64,000 nt of DNA, taken from positions 1,488,001 to 1,552,000 of the forward strand of contig CP129291.1 of NCBI GenBank assembly GCA_030437565.1, in the 5' to 3' direction. Source of the stretch: Terrilactibacillus sp. S3-3. Its GTDB lineage: Bacteria > Bacillota > Bacilli > Bacillales > Sporolactobacillaceae. The position numbers were made by a program, and so were the translations under genes. Under the pieces are notes generated by a model. It was given only the letters and a program-made list of their open reading frames with translations. It did not search any database and was not told where the DNA came from. Positions 1 to 9,911 of this stretch are shown piece by piece (the first letter of the stretch is position 1; every line of letters begins with the position of its first letter).

Positions 1-4
1 CCAT

Positions 5-358
5 GTGATGATTTCCGGCTCCGGAACTGTGTCTTTATATCCGGCTTCTTTTCATAAACTCATTAAAAATAAGAAGGGGCAATATGTGATTCAGCATTCG
101 GGCTCCTACATTGTCGGTAAACAATTTCCTCCAGGTAGTTATATTTTAAGCTGCCATGATAAGGAAAAAAATGATAAACAGGATGAACCGCTTGTGCAAA
201 TATTACCTTCATTCAATAAAAACAGTCTGTCAAGCTTATCCGTGAAACCAGGTCAACCCATCTCTTTGGATGTTGAGAAAGGCCATATTTTACAAATAGA
301 TAAAACAATTTTGGATGAGTCTGATAGCCTGACGATGTTTCTACAGAAGGACAGGTAG
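5..358 (+). CDS. Hypothetical protein, probably 5'-truncated by the window edge
   Basis: This is an open frame of about 117 codons that reaches the start of the window, so the true start may lie upstream; GTG at 5 or ATG at 8 are the first possible starts seen and no ribosome binding site is visible. The protein is polar with no obvious membrane span. Residues around 33-50 (GSYIVGKQFPPGSY) resemble the Y-x-V-G-x-D-I-P-x-G-x-Y pattern of small surface or lipoprotein repeats in Bacillales. I do not recognise a specific family and give no function. A weak small reading frame follows on the same strand. Confidence 0.5.
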   Translation: MMISGSGTVSLYPASFHKLIKNKKGQYVIQHSGSYIVGKQFPPGSYILSCHDKEKNDKQDEPLVQILPSFNKNSLSSLSVKPGQPISLDVEKGHILQIDKTILDESDSLTMFLQKDR

Positions 359-393
359 TTGCATTCGCATCGTTTTCTATTAAATCACTTAAA

Positions 394-509
394 ATGAACG
401 AGGAGAGGAATGCGCTGAAGAGAAATCATATTCATTTTATTGTTTTTTCGGAGTTATAGGTTTAATTGCCGGGTCATTTTCGCTGATTTCGGATCATTTA
501 CCTGTTTAA
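394..509 (+). CDS. Possible small membrane peptide, frameshifted
   Basis: An ATG at 394 opens a basic N-terminus (MNEERNALKRN) and the frame runs into a T6 run near 452-458. If one T is added it continues as a hydrophobic stretch (FFGVIGLIAGSFSLIS) and stops at 507-509, giving about 38 residues with a single membrane span. As written, the frame stops early. No strong ribosome binding site is seen, so this is tentative. The pattern of a T-run indel restoring a sensible hydrophobic peptide matches the other breaks in the window. Confidence 0.25.
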
Positions 510-570
510 ATGATTTGATTGAGTTTACCGCCCGCCAAAAAAAGGTTCATTTATTTTCTCATCGAATAGA

Positions 571-756
571 CTAATCATTTAATCCCTTTCCATCGAGAAT
601 TTGCTGCAAACACTTTTCAACCCTTGACTCTCGGGTTTTGGAATGTTTGGGTTTAGAAAAATAAAGAATGTATGCTCGTTGTCTTCCCAGTGTCAACGCT
701 TCAAAAGCAGTTTTCAGGGCAGGGATTTCAGCAAATTTATTCCGCTCGCTTTTGGC
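571..756 (-). pseudogene. C-terminal fragment of a YdeI/OmdA-family protein
   Basis: On the minus strand an open frame of about 61 codons ends at the TAG at 571-573. It reads as the C-terminal signature of YdeI/OmpD-associated (OmdA) proteins: AERNKFAEIPALKTAF, then a GRQRAYILYFS block, then a TRESRVEKC...ILDGKGLND ending. Members of that family are usually close to 200 residues. Here an in-frame TAA at 757-759 cuts the similarity and nothing recognisable lies upstream, so only the last third survives. I infer a decayed gene. The plus-strand frame across the same bases is a shadow. Confidence 0.6.
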
Positions 757-885
757 TTAATAGGATATATTTTGACGGTGCAAAAAAAGGAAAAGAGGAG
801 AAAAAAAGCAAGCGCGGATCGCTGATCGGCGCCTAAAAAATGTTAAAGTTTAAACAAGACAAAACAACCTTGAAAAGTTGGCCGA

Positions 886-1542
886 TTAGCAGCCTTTGTC
901 TTTATCATGGCAGCAGCTGCAGGCATCTTCCTTGCCGCGCGCCTCCTGAACCGCTTCCCAGCCTTCATTAACAACAAAATAAGTCAGGGCTAAAGCGGCG
1001 ACAGAGTCGGCCCACCACCAGCCGAACCATGCGGTCAGGAGGGCGCCGGCCAGAACGGTCCAGGCCATGTAGGCGCAAACGATGCTGCAGGCGCCGTCGG
1101 CTTTCAGCGCGCTGCTGCCAATCTCAGAACCGATTTGTTTCTTGGCCCGGGAAAGGTAAGGCATAAGCAGGGCCGAGGCGGCAGCCAGGCCGATGCCCAG
1201 AAAAGTGGTCTCCGCTCCCTGACGGGTCCAAAGTTTGGCGATGGATGTGATGACAATATAGACCGCCAGCAGCAGAAGCGCGATGCCGACGACCCATGAA
1301 GAAATTTTTTCTGCCAGCTTGACTCGATCCAGGCCGGCGTTTTTTGCCTCAATCGCCAGCCGCCACAGCAAAACGAGGCCGGCCGCCAATTCAATCAGGC
1401 TGTCGGCGCCAAAGGCGATGAGGGCGACGGAATGGGCGGTCACACCGGCGCCGATCGCAACGCCGGCTTCGATGATCATCCAAATGACCGAGATGATTTC
1501 AATCTTGATGCCTTTTTTGACTGACAAAGCTTGAGAAGGCAT
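886..1542 (-). CDS. CDF-type cation transporter with Cys/His-rich tail
   Basis: A 218-residue integral membrane protein, intact. Transmembrane segments are visible at about residues 14-34, 40-60, 85-105, 115-130, 155-175 and 178-193. The acidic motifs ADSLIE (about 46-51) and ADGACS (about 148-153), each in a membrane segment, match the metal-binding D-x-x-x pattern of cation diffusion facilitator proteins, which export divalent metals by proton exchange. The C-terminus ends CSCCHDKDKGC, a probable metal-binding tail. A ribosome binding site AAGGGG precedes the ATG. It follows the dehydrogenase gene on the same strand after about 77 bp and may share its transcript. The substrate metal cannot be told from sequence. 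Confidence 0.75.
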   Translation of the reverse strand: MPSQALSVKKGIKIEIISVIWMIIEAGVAIGAGVTAHSVALIAFGADSLIELAAGLVLLWRLAIEAKNAGLDRVKLAEKISSWVVGIALLLLAVYIVITSIAKLWTRQGAETTFLGIGLAAASALLMPYLSRAKKQIGSEIGSSALKADGACSIVCAYMAWTVLAGALLTAWFGWWWADSVAALALTYFVVNEGWEAVQEARGKEDACSCCHDKDKGC

Positions 1543-1619
1543 ATCTATTCCCCTTTCATTTTCTATCTCTATATCTATTGGCTATAGAAGCCCCGCCAAG
1601 TGTGGGGCTAAAGCCCGGC

Positions 1620-2713
1620 TTATAGTCGATAAATGGCGGATAAATGCTCAGAAACGGCAGCCGTAAAGGCGGTCGTGGATGCCGTCCCGCCCATATCCGG
1701 GGTGCGGATGCCGGCCGATAGCGTCTTTAGGACTGCCTGTTCGATTGTTCTTGCAAAGCGGCGAAGATCTTCGTCGCGGTGACGTTCGGACAGCCGTTGA
1801 ACAGCATGACCGTCGATAGAAGTATCCCGACAGGATTGGCGATGTTTTTCCCGGCGATGTCGGGTGCCGATCCGTGGACGGCCTGCGCCATCGCCTGGCT
1901 GTCGTTCGTGTTAATCGAGGAAGCGAGCCCTAGGCTGCCGGTCAGTTCTCCCGCCAGGTCCGACAGAATATCGCCGAACATGTTGGTCGTGACAATGACA
2001 TCAAAATCAGCAGCGCTACGGACAAGACGGGCGGCCATTGCATCAACGTGATAATCATCGATTTGGACCTCCGGATATTGTTTACCGACTTCATAGCAAG
2101 TCTCTTTGAACAGTCCCGTTCCGAGCTGGATCACATTAGCTTTATGCACGATCGTCACTTTTTTCTGCCGCCGCTTCATCGCCAGTCGGAATGCAGAGTG
2201 GGCAATACGCTCCGCCGCTTTCCGGCTGAACACTCCTGTGACAAGGGCCAAATCGGGAGTGACCAGCACTTCGCCGCTGCCTTTGAACATGCTGCGATCA
2301 GGATAAAAGCCTTCTGTGTTTTCCCTGACAATGATCAGATCGGCCTCTGAAGCCATACATTTAACGTCCGGCAGCGCCTTATTAGGGCGGATGTTGGCGT
2401 AGAGATCAAATAAATGGCGGAGTTTTCCGCTTGGATTCAATTTTTCCCGATGCTCGGGAGGATAGGCCGCACAGTCATGCGGCCCCATTATCCAGCCGTC
2501 GCAGCTTTTCAATGTCTCTATTGTTACTTGGGGCAGGGGATCATCAAATTTTTTGATGCCGTCCCAGCCCATTGGCAGTTCGGTAAAATCAAGCGTTATG
2601 CCGCTAGCGCGGCGAAGGGCCGCTTTGACGACAGCCAGCGCCGATTGAACAATTTCCGGTCCGATACCGTCTCCGTATAAGACACCGATTTTATATGTTG
2701 TCATTTGCTTCAC
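1620..2713 (-). CDS. Isocitrate/isopropylmalate-type NAD(P)-dependent dehydrogenase, frameshifted near its end
   Basis: This belongs to the isocitrate/isopropylmalate/tartrate dehydrogenase family, which oxidatively decarboxylates 2-hydroxy acids. The N-terminus carries IGVLYGDGIGPE, the middle has the RENTEGFY substrate-binding motif and HKANVIQ, and later come TTNMFGDILSDL (metal-binding aspartates) and the HGSAPDIAGK nucleotide-binding loop. The open frame stops near 1727, but the next frame continues with the expected ending (AGIRTPDMGGTAS...) to TAA at 1620-1622, so a one-base shift lies near 1740-1750. The start is GTG at 2713 behind GAGAGG. Exact substrate is uncertain; tartrate/malate-like or isocitrate use are both possible. 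Confidence 0.75.
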
Positions 2714-2919
2714 GCGCCTCTCTGTTGTCTAACAATGATTGTGAAAAAGCCGAAAAACGGCTGTTGTTTTTCTAGTTAAAAATAATCCAACATTATATAT
2801 TCGCGGTTGATGGCTAAATTCCTGCATGAATGGGCAACAGGCTCAAAAAAAAAGAGTCATTCGATCTTCTATGTTAGCGGGTGGAAAGGTCGGCGGGTTC
2901 TGGCACAGGGCCGGCACCT

Positions 2920-3102
2920 AGCGATGCTTCGCTATATCGGCACGATGGCGGGGGTAAAGGTGAGCGGGTCGCTATTGAATCTGCTGCTGAAATATTCAGG
3001 GACCGGCCTAACCGCGACGCAGGATTTTCTCCATGCCTTTTCACTCGTGATGCTGATTGGGACAATATTCGGGCCCTCGGCACGGCCTGCACCTTTCAAT
3101 GA
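2920..3102 (+). pseudogene. Remnant of an MFS (EmrB/QacA-like) permease C-terminus
   Basis: A short plus-strand frame reads MLRYIGTMAGV.VSGSLLN followed by FLHAFSLVMLIGTIFG, which looks like the last two or three membrane segments of a 14-TM drug-proton antiporter. No upstream transporter frame is present between 2714 and 2919, where I see nothing else, and the C-terminus runs into a poly-A stretch. I infer a decayed fragment; a chance hydrophobic frame is the alternative. Confidence 0.4.
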
Positions 3103-3193
3103 CAAAAAAAAAAAATATTTGCAAAATGAAAGAGGATTTTGTCTTAAAAAGTTGAATACTTATCATTAAATCCATTTGAAAGAGGGTGTTTTA

Positions 3194-4272
3194 TTGAGTG
3201 ACTTAAGTGATGTCGAGAAGAAAGGCCGTAAAATTCTCGATGAGGCTTACAGCGTGGAAGCTTCCGATATTCATTTTCTTCCCCGCGCGGACGACACGCT
3301 GGTGGAGCTGCGCGTTGGCGGGCATCTGCTTGAGCTTGATCGGTTGTCCCCGGATTTTGCGGAACGGCTCATCGCCCACTTTAAATTTCTTTCGGGGATG
3401 GACATTGGCGACAGAAGACGGCCGCAGAGCGGTTCGATGCTTTTAGAGCTTTGCCGTTCGCCGGTCAACCTTCGCCTCTCGACACTTCCCACACCATACA
3501 ATGAGAGTCTTGTCATTCGTCTCTTGCCTCAGGGAAGCAATCTTCTCGTCGACGATCTGTCTGTTTTTAAAGAAGCAACTGTCCAGCTGTCATCCCTTCT
3601 GAATTACGATAATGGTTTGATTTTGGTTTCCGGGCCAACAGGTTCCGGAAAAAAACAACCACGCTTTATACGCTCCTTTCCGCCGCCAAAAGGCGCTACA
3701 ATGCCCGCATTATCACACTTGAAGATCCCATCGAAAAGAAAAACGATAACTTTGTCCAAATGGAAATCAATGAAAAGGCGAATTTCAGCTATGCCGACGG
3801 TTTCAAAGCGATTTTGCGCCATGATCCGGATATCATCATGGTTGGCGAAATCCGCGATCAGGAGACCGCCAAAATTGCAGTCCGAGCCGCGCTCACAGGA
3901 CATCTGGTCATGAGCACCGTGCATGCCTTTGATGCAATGGGAACGATCGAGCGGCTCGTTGAACTCGGCATTCCGCGGTTTGACTTGAAAGAGACACTGG
4001 TCGGGGTCGTAGCCGAGCGGCTTGCCACCATCCACTGTCCGGTTTGCGGGCCCGTTTGCGAGCCGGAATGTGAAAATCGCCATCATCCAAAAAGGACGGC
4101 GCTGTTCGAAATTTTAGCAGGCCGGGCGTTGCATGAGGTTTTGACACATGTCCTGCCGCGGGCGCACGCGGACTATAAGACCATCGAAGATTATATGCGC
4201 GAAGGGGTGGCGATGGGGATGATTCCCGGAGAAATGATAAAGGGGCGTGATCGCCGCCATGTTCATCCGTAA
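3194..4272 (+). CDS. comGA: ComGA, competence pseudopilus assembly ATPase (frameshifted)
   Basis: ComGA is the cytoplasmic type II/IV secretion ATPase that powers assembly of the competence pseudopilus for DNA uptake. The start is TTG at 3194 behind AAAGAGGG. The N-domain carries EASDIHFLPR, the Walker A motif GPTGSGK lies at about residue 150, and after a break come the Asp box region, DPDIIMVGEIRD (Walker B) and the ALTGHLVMSTVHA His box, with a CxxC pair (CPVCGPVC) near the C-terminus. The break sits in the A7 run directly after GSGK (about 3649-3656); in the other frame the expected TTLYTLLSA continues. comGB overlaps its 3' end. Confidence 0.88.
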
Positions 4273-5295
4273 AAAAATGGACGAAAAAAGAACGGGGTGC
4301 GAACTATTGATCAGTATCGGCGGCTGTCTCCGCGACGGTTATCCCCTTCATTTAGCCATTCAATTGCAAGCCTTCCAAAAGCAGCCTTTTATCCGCAAGC
4401 ACATCAACATGATGCTCAGTGACTTAAAAAAAGGCCGGCGTCTTCATCGCATTTTACAAACTTTGCAATTTCCAAATGATGTCTGCAGTTACGTTTATTT
4501 TGCTGAAGAAAGCGGAGAATTGGCCAAAGGTTTGAATGAAAGCGGGCAAATGCTGAAAAAGCGCGAGGAACAGAAAGAAGCCCTGCAAAAGCTGATGCGT
4601 TATCCATTGCTGCTCTTCTGGGTGTTTTCATTGATGATCTTCGTCATCGGCCATTATCTGCTGCCGAATTTTTTGAAATTATACCGTTCTTTGGCCATTG
4701 ATCTACCTCTGATTACCAAAATTTTTTTGTTTATGAGCGGGCATATTTATTATTTGCTGTTTTTTCTTGTTCTGATTTTATTGACCGCGGTTATTTTTTT
4801 CCTCTGTGTTTTCGCCGCTTCTCAATTGAAAAAAAGTTCGCCATCCTGCTTTTTCTTCCTTTTGTTGCCGACTATACGCGCCTTTATACGACTCATCAAA
4901 TTGCTTTTCATTTTGGCAGCTTGCTGCGCTCAGGCATGTCGATCTATCAGGCGGTCGATGCGTTATCGCGTCAGGGAATAACGCCGTTCTTGCGCTTTGA
5001 GGGACAGCGGCTGGAAAAGTTGCTGAGAAAAGGGGAGCGGTTTGAACAGATTATCAGCGGTCGATCGTATTATGAGGATGATTTTGCCTACGTCATCCAT
5101 CATGGCCAACTCAACGGTATGCTGGGTGAATCTCTTTATCAGTATAGCGAGGTTTTGCTGAACAAGATGACTGAAAAGGCTGAGGATTTTCTCGCTGTTT
5201 GCCAGCCGGCCATGCTTGTTGTTATCGGCGGACTCGTACTTTGCCTGTTTGCTTCGATCATGCTGCCGATTTTTCATATTGTAAATGGGTTATGA
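4247..5295 (+). CDS. comGB: ComGB, competence pseudopilus inner-membrane protein (frameshifted)
   Basis: ComGB is the polytopic GspF-like membrane protein of the competence pseudopilus machine. The likely start is ATG at 4259 (MFIRKK) or GTG at 4247, overlapping comGA. Visible features are a cytoplasmic N-half with an EESGELAKGL motif, a membrane segment near residues 125-145, two more hydrophobic stretches, and a second GspF repeat (LRSGMSIYQAVDAL) ending in a terminal membrane segment. The frame breaks around the A7 run at 4829-4835. Downstream the usual comGC, the major pseudopilin gene, is absent: only about 115 bp separates the stop from a terminator. Confidence 0.85.
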
Positions 5296-5410
5296 AAGGC
5301 ACAAAAGGGGCGAGTTAAGATTCATTTGAACGTCCCGTCATCAGGAGATCGGGCACCGCATCGAAGTTCCTAAATCGAGGCCAAAACGCATGCCTTAAAA
5401 CTAACTAGAG

Positions 5411-5455
5411 AAGGACTGCTTTGTCAAATCTTTTCATGAAAAGCAGTCCTTTTAT
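5411..5455. terminator. Bidirectional terminator between comGB and yqhG
   Basis: The inverted repeat AAGGACTGCTTT ... AAAAGCAGTCCTT is followed by a T-rich run on the plus strand and preceded by A-rich sequence, so it can serve both convergent genes. The stretch 5296-5410 between comGB and this hairpin holds no recognisable gene. Confidence 0.75.
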
Positions 5456-5536
5456 CTTTTCATATCCATTTTTTTCAAAACCAAGCTTTGGCTTTCTTGC
5501 TGAACAATCGAAACAAGTCTTAAAAATGAACCCAAA

Positions 5537-6329
5537 TTATTTCAAAAACGTTTTCGATTGCAAATAGAACAGCCCGCAGTTGATGCTATTTACATGAATT
5601 TTTGGCTCATACTGGGCTTTCAGGGCTTCCTTCTCTTGAAAATAGGCCTCCGGTTTTTCACCATTGTCGTTTTTTCTTCATAGAAAGCATCAAGCAGCTC
5701 CATATCGGAATGCCAGCGTTCAACGGCTTTTTCCGCCCAGTCCGAGGGCTCTTTTTTCAATGTCTGTTCAATAAAAGACTCGACGCGGCGGATACCGCTG
5801 ACAGGTTTGATCAGCGGGTTGAGTGTGTAGCAGAAATCCGGTATTTTCGGTGTTAAAGAAAGTTTTCAAGCACATTCTGAAAGCCGCCGACGAGCGTACC
5901 GTTGATCAGCTGCAGCCCGAGAGAAAGGATTCTGTCCTTTTTCAGATCGCATTGGTAGCTGATTTTATAATTAATCCCGAGCCATGGTTCAAGTCCCAGT
6001 TTGCCGGATTTAGGATTGACCTGCTGAAACAGACGAATATAAGGAGCGAGCTTTTTCGCAGATTGAAAAATCTGATGCAGCCGGGGCGAGCCGAAGTGAA
6101 TAAATTCTCCATCCGGCAGCGTTTCGTTGGTTCGCAATGTCAGTGCAGCTGTTTCCGCCTGGCCGCCGATCTTTTCAATATAATGCCAGTAGAAAGGCCG
6201 GTTCATCAATAATTTGTCGAGATCGACCGTGAGCTTTACTTTTAGAAAACCATTTCCATTCTCCATAATCGTGCAATCATTAGCTTTAAAATATTGAACG
6301 AGGTAGTCATGAATCGCTGCTTGCTGCAT
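5537..6329 (-). CDS. yqhG: YqhG family protein (frameshifted)
   Basis: A conserved Bacillales protein of unknown function, about 264 codons here, close to the length of B. subtilis YqhG. The first 158 residues are open (starts MQQAAIHDYLVQYF, includes NRPFYWHYIEKIGG and LEPWLGINYKISYQCD). After a break near 5850 another frame continues with TLTPKIPD-like sequence, and the end of the gene reads INCGLFYLQSKTF up to TAA at 5537-5539. At least two breaks are needed. The gene overlaps the end of yqhH by 23 bp, the same arrangement as in Bacillus, which supports the assignment. Confidence 0.75.
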
Positions 6330-7986
6330 CGCTGCTGCCTCCCAAATAGGCTTTTTCCGAATTGATCACGCTTGTCAAATTGTCGAGCTTGATTTGAATC
6401 TCGCCATCTGATTCGGACTCTTCAAAAATGTCCTCTACGTATTTATCAAGACGCTTTAGGTCAAGTCGGGCAAGGATATCATCAAGTTCGCCGATCACAT
6501 TTTCAAAGAGATGGATTTTATCGTAAAGCAGTTTTAATATGTGGCTTTCCACTGTACCTTGAGTGGCGAAATTGTAAATAAAGACATCCTTTTCCTGGCC
6601 AAGTCGATGGATCCGGCCGATCCGCTGTTCAATTCGCATCGGGTTCCAAGGCAAATCGTAATTGATGACATGGTTGCAAAATTGCAGGTTGATCCCTTCT
6701 CCGCCCGCTTCAGTGGCAATCAGCACTTGAACCCGATTTTGGAAAAGCATCCGCATCCAGTCTTTTTTGCCGCGTTTGAAGCCGCCGCGAAAAGGGACGA
6801 GAGAAATGCCGTGCTGCTGAAGGAACCATTGCAGATATAGCTGAGTAGCGCGGTATTCGGTAAAAATGATCACTTTATCATTAATTTTTTTTTTATTAGC
6901 TCAAGCGCTTTTTCGGCCTTGGCATTCTGCTTGATTTGGTTCATTTTGGAAAATATTATTTGCATGGTTTGCTCAAAATCAGGATGCAAATGGTCGGCCA
7001 TCATTTTTTTTAGTGTTAAATAAGCTGCTTCGCGGCTGCTGCAGGCTTCCCGCTGCAAAGTCAGCAAAGAAAAACCTTGAACGTGGCTGCCTTCTTTTAA
7101 AAGAGACAAGGACTCGTAAAAGTTCTTCTCTTCTTTGGACAACTTGATGTCGAACGATTGAATCACGCGCTTCGGCCAGTTAAGGCCGGTGTCTTCACGG
7201 CGATTGCGCACCATCACCTGATTGACGAGCGCTTTGAGCTTTTCTTCATTCTTTACCTCTGTTTTCCCGGACTTATATAGACGGGTAAAACTAAACTATC
7301 GCGTTACCCAAATATCCGGGCTTTAATAACGAGACGAGATAATAAATTTCGCTCAATCGATTTTGAATGGGTGTCGCGGTCAGGAGAAGACAAAATTTCT
7401 TCTTTAATAACTGGACGAATTGATAGTTTTTCGTTTTGTGATTTTTTAATTTGTGCGCTTCGTCAATGATCACTAAATCGTAATTTTGTTTAAGTATCAG
7501 GCTGCGGTGCGGCTCCCGCTTGGCCGTATCGATCGATGAGATGACGACGTCGCATTGTTCCCACACATAAGATTTTCTTTGCGGGACGGCAGGAATATAG
7601 AATTTACTTGTGAGTTCGCTTGCCCATTGCAAGACCAGCGATGCGGGAACGAGAATCAGTATTTTTTTTGCTAAACCGCGAATCATGTATTCCTTCATGA
7701 TTAAGCCGGCTTCGATCGTTTTTCCAAGCCCGACCTCATCGGCAAGAATCGCTTTGCCATGCATCTGTTCAATCACCGTCTGAGCCGTTTCGATTTGATG
7801 GTCATGGAACGTTATGTCCGGCAGATGCCGGGGAGCCACTAAACCGTTGAATGAAGGGATTAGCTGCTCCTTTTCGGCATGATAGGCCAATTTATACAGG
7901 TCCCAATTTGCCCATGGACCGTCTGCTGCTATTTGCTGAAAGAATTCGTTTTGCCACGTTCGATCAAACAGGATGTCTGGTCCCAT
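6307..7986 (-). CDS. yqhH: YqhH, SNF2-family DNA/RNA helicase-like ATPase (frameshifted)
   Basis: A SWI2/SNF2-type superfamily 2 ATPase of about 560 codons. In the N-terminal fragment I see the Q-rich entry HQIETAQTV, Walker A-like DEVGLGKTIEAGL, the DEAH box VIIDEAHKLKN and motif III LLTATPIQN. The C-terminal fragment has the helicase motif V/VI block (ATEAGGEGINLQ, NPMRIEQRIGRIHRLGQ). Breaks lie near 7217-7291 and in the T-rich run at 6870-6895. The role is not established; the family remodels nucleoprotein. It lies head-to-head with the gcv riboswitch region, as in B. subtilis. Confidence 0.85.
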
Positions 7987-8021
7987 GAAAAAGTCGCTCC
8001 TTTTCTTTCACGGATTGGTTG

Positions 8022-8358
8022 TCATCGCCTGCGGCTCACCAGTCGGCAAGTTTTCTTTACACTGATTTCCAATAAAGCAGGAAGCGAATCATAGCTGTAA
8101 AAGCTTATAAGAAACAGTGTAAGGCGGGCTAGGCCTCTGTCATCGCCTGCGGCTCGCCAGTCGGCAAGTTTTCTTTACACTGATTTCCAATAAAGCAGGA
8201 AGCGAATCATAGCTGTAAAAGCTTATAAGAAACAGTGTAAGCGGGCTAGGCCTCTGTCATCGCCTGCGGCTCGCCAGTCGGCAAGTTTTCTTTACACTGA
8301 TTTCCAATAAAGCAAGAAGCGAATCAAGTCTGCAAAAACTTATAGGAAACAGTGTAAG
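8022..8358. repeat. Three tandem 117-118 bp repeats carrying an inverted TTACACTG/CAGTGTAA core
   Basis: Units begin at 8022, 8140 and 8257, each starting TCATCGCCTGCGGCTC. Units 1 and 2 are almost identical; unit 3 differs at several places and lacks the GGCGGGCTAGGCC tail. Inside each unit, TTTACACTG and CAGTGTAA lie about 68 bp apart (for example 8056-8064 and 8115-8122), so each can fold into an imperfect hairpin. The array fills the space between the yqhH start and the glycine riboswitch. I see no coding frame in it. It could be a MITE-like element, a structured RNA or a protein-binding array. Confidence 0.9.
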
Positions 8359-8545
8359 TGCAACTAAGGCTCAGCCTGCGCTTTTAACTCTTTGAAGCTT
8401 GCCTTCGCCAAGTTTTCTATAAAATCGTATTAAATTTAATATTGCCATGAATCATGATTAGATGATAGGATAATACTTGTTAGTATGAACAAAATAACTA
8501 AGGGATAAACTTAAGGGACAATTGAATGTTTAGGGCGAATGACAG

Positions 8546-8757
8546 CATGGGGAGAGACTGTGAACAGCAGCGCCGAAGGAGCAAGCCCAAGTGGTGAATC
8601 TCTCAGGCAAAAATGACTCATGCCGGACGCACCTCTGGAGAGCGCTCATATTGAGCCACCAACGGGGATATTCCGTTCACGCGCATTGAATGAACGATAA
8701 ACTTTCAGGTTAAGGGACAGGGGAAACACATCGGTGTGTTTTCCTCTGCCTTTTTTT
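8546..8757 (+). promoter_or_regulatory. Tandem glycine riboswitch (gcvT motif) with terminator-type expression platform
   Basis: Two glycine aptamers are visible in series. The first has GGGGAGAGACTG, GCCGAAGGAGCAAG and AATCTCTCAGGCAAAAATGA. The second has CACCTCTGGAGAGC, a variant GCCACCAACGGGGA and AAACTTTCAGGTTAAGGGACAGG. It is followed by a hairpin (about 8718-8748, CAGGGGAAACACA / TGTGTTTTCCTCTG) and a T7 run, a rho-independent terminator. Glycine binding in this class normally favours read-through into glycine cleavage genes, and gcvT-gcvPA-gcvPB follow directly. Confidence 0.95.
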
Positions 8758-8803
8758 GTTTATTCCACCAAAAGCCATTTCTCACTGGGAGGGTAAAAGG
8801 ACA

Positions 8804-9898
8804 GTGTCTGAATTAAAAACAACACCGCTTTATGAAACGTACAAAGAGCAGGGAGCAAAGTTAATTGATTTCGGCGGTTTTATGCTGCCGGTCCAATTTT
8901 CCAGCATCAAAAAAGAACATCAGGCTGTCAGAACGGCTGCCGGACTTTTTGATGTTTCCCATATGGGGGAATTCACTGTCAAAGGGCAGGATGCCGAAGC
9001 ATTTTTGCAGTACATGGTAACCAATGATGTGACCAAAGCAAAACCAGGCGATACACTGTACACGGCGATGTGTTATGAAGACGGTGGCACAGTCGACGAT
9101 CTGATGATCTACCGAAAAGGTGAAAATGACTTCTTGCTGGTTGTCAATGCGGCAAATACGGAGAAAGATTTCAATTGGCTGTCGGAACATGTAAAGGGAG
9201 ACGTCAAGCTTAGCGATTTGACTTTTGATATTGCTCTTCTTGCGCTTCAAGGCCCGAAGGCTGAAACGATTTTGCAAAAGATAACAGACGAAAATTTAGA
9301 ATATCAAACATTTTAAATTTAAAGAAAATTTGGTTCTTAACGGTGTGCCGGCGATCGTGTCCAGAACCGGTTACACTGGTGAAGAAGGATTTGAAATTTA
9401 TTGCCCATGGAATAAAGCGGCGGAATTATGGGCGGCGCTCCTTGAAGCTGGAAAAGATGAAGGGCTTGTTCCATGCGGACTGGGCGCAAGAGACACCCTG
9501 CGATTTGAAGCGCGGCTGCCGCTTTACGGACAGGAACTCAGCAAAACGATTTCGCCTTTGGAGGCCGGTATCGGGTTTGCGGTGAAAACAAAAAAAACCG
9601 CTGATTTCATTGGTAAAGCGGCGTTAACAAAGCAAAGGGAAGAAGGCGTTCCGCGCAAACTGGTCGGGATTGAAATGATTGATCGCGCCATCCCGAGAAC
9701 GCATTACGCCGTTTATCATGACAGCGAGCAAGTGGGTGAAGTGACGACCGGAACGCAATCGCCCACTTTAGGGAAAAATCTGGGCCTGGCTTTAGTAAAA
9801 CGTCCAGCGCGGAGATCGGCACGATCGTCGAAGTGGATGTCAGAGGGAAACGCAAACAAGGCAAAATTGTAAAATTGCCTTTTTATAAAAAAGGTTGA
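8804..9898 (+). CDS. gcvT: GcvT, aminomethyltransferase (T protein) of the glycine cleavage system (frameshifted)
   Basis: T protein transfers the aminomethyl group from lipoylated H protein to tetrahydrofolate, releasing ammonia and methylene-THF. The start is GTG at 8804 behind GGGAGGG. Seen motifs: [29 protein letters not shown], the folate-binding region [26 protein letters not shown] and [11 protein letters not shown]. Frames break near 9310 (TTTTAAATTTAAAG) and near 9800; the true ending ([20 protein letters not shown]) stops at 9896-9898. It is the first gene after the glycine riboswitch and is 13 bp from gcvPA. Confidence 0.93.
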
Positions 9899-9911
9899 GG
9901 AGGAATTAACA

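Noticed and set aside
1283..1534. An 83-codon plus-strand frame
   Set aside because: It lies antisense within the CDF transporter gene, which has a clear membrane protein reading.
8022..8358. A CRISPR-like array
   Set aside because: Units are contiguous 117-118 bp repeats without spacers; no cas genes are near.
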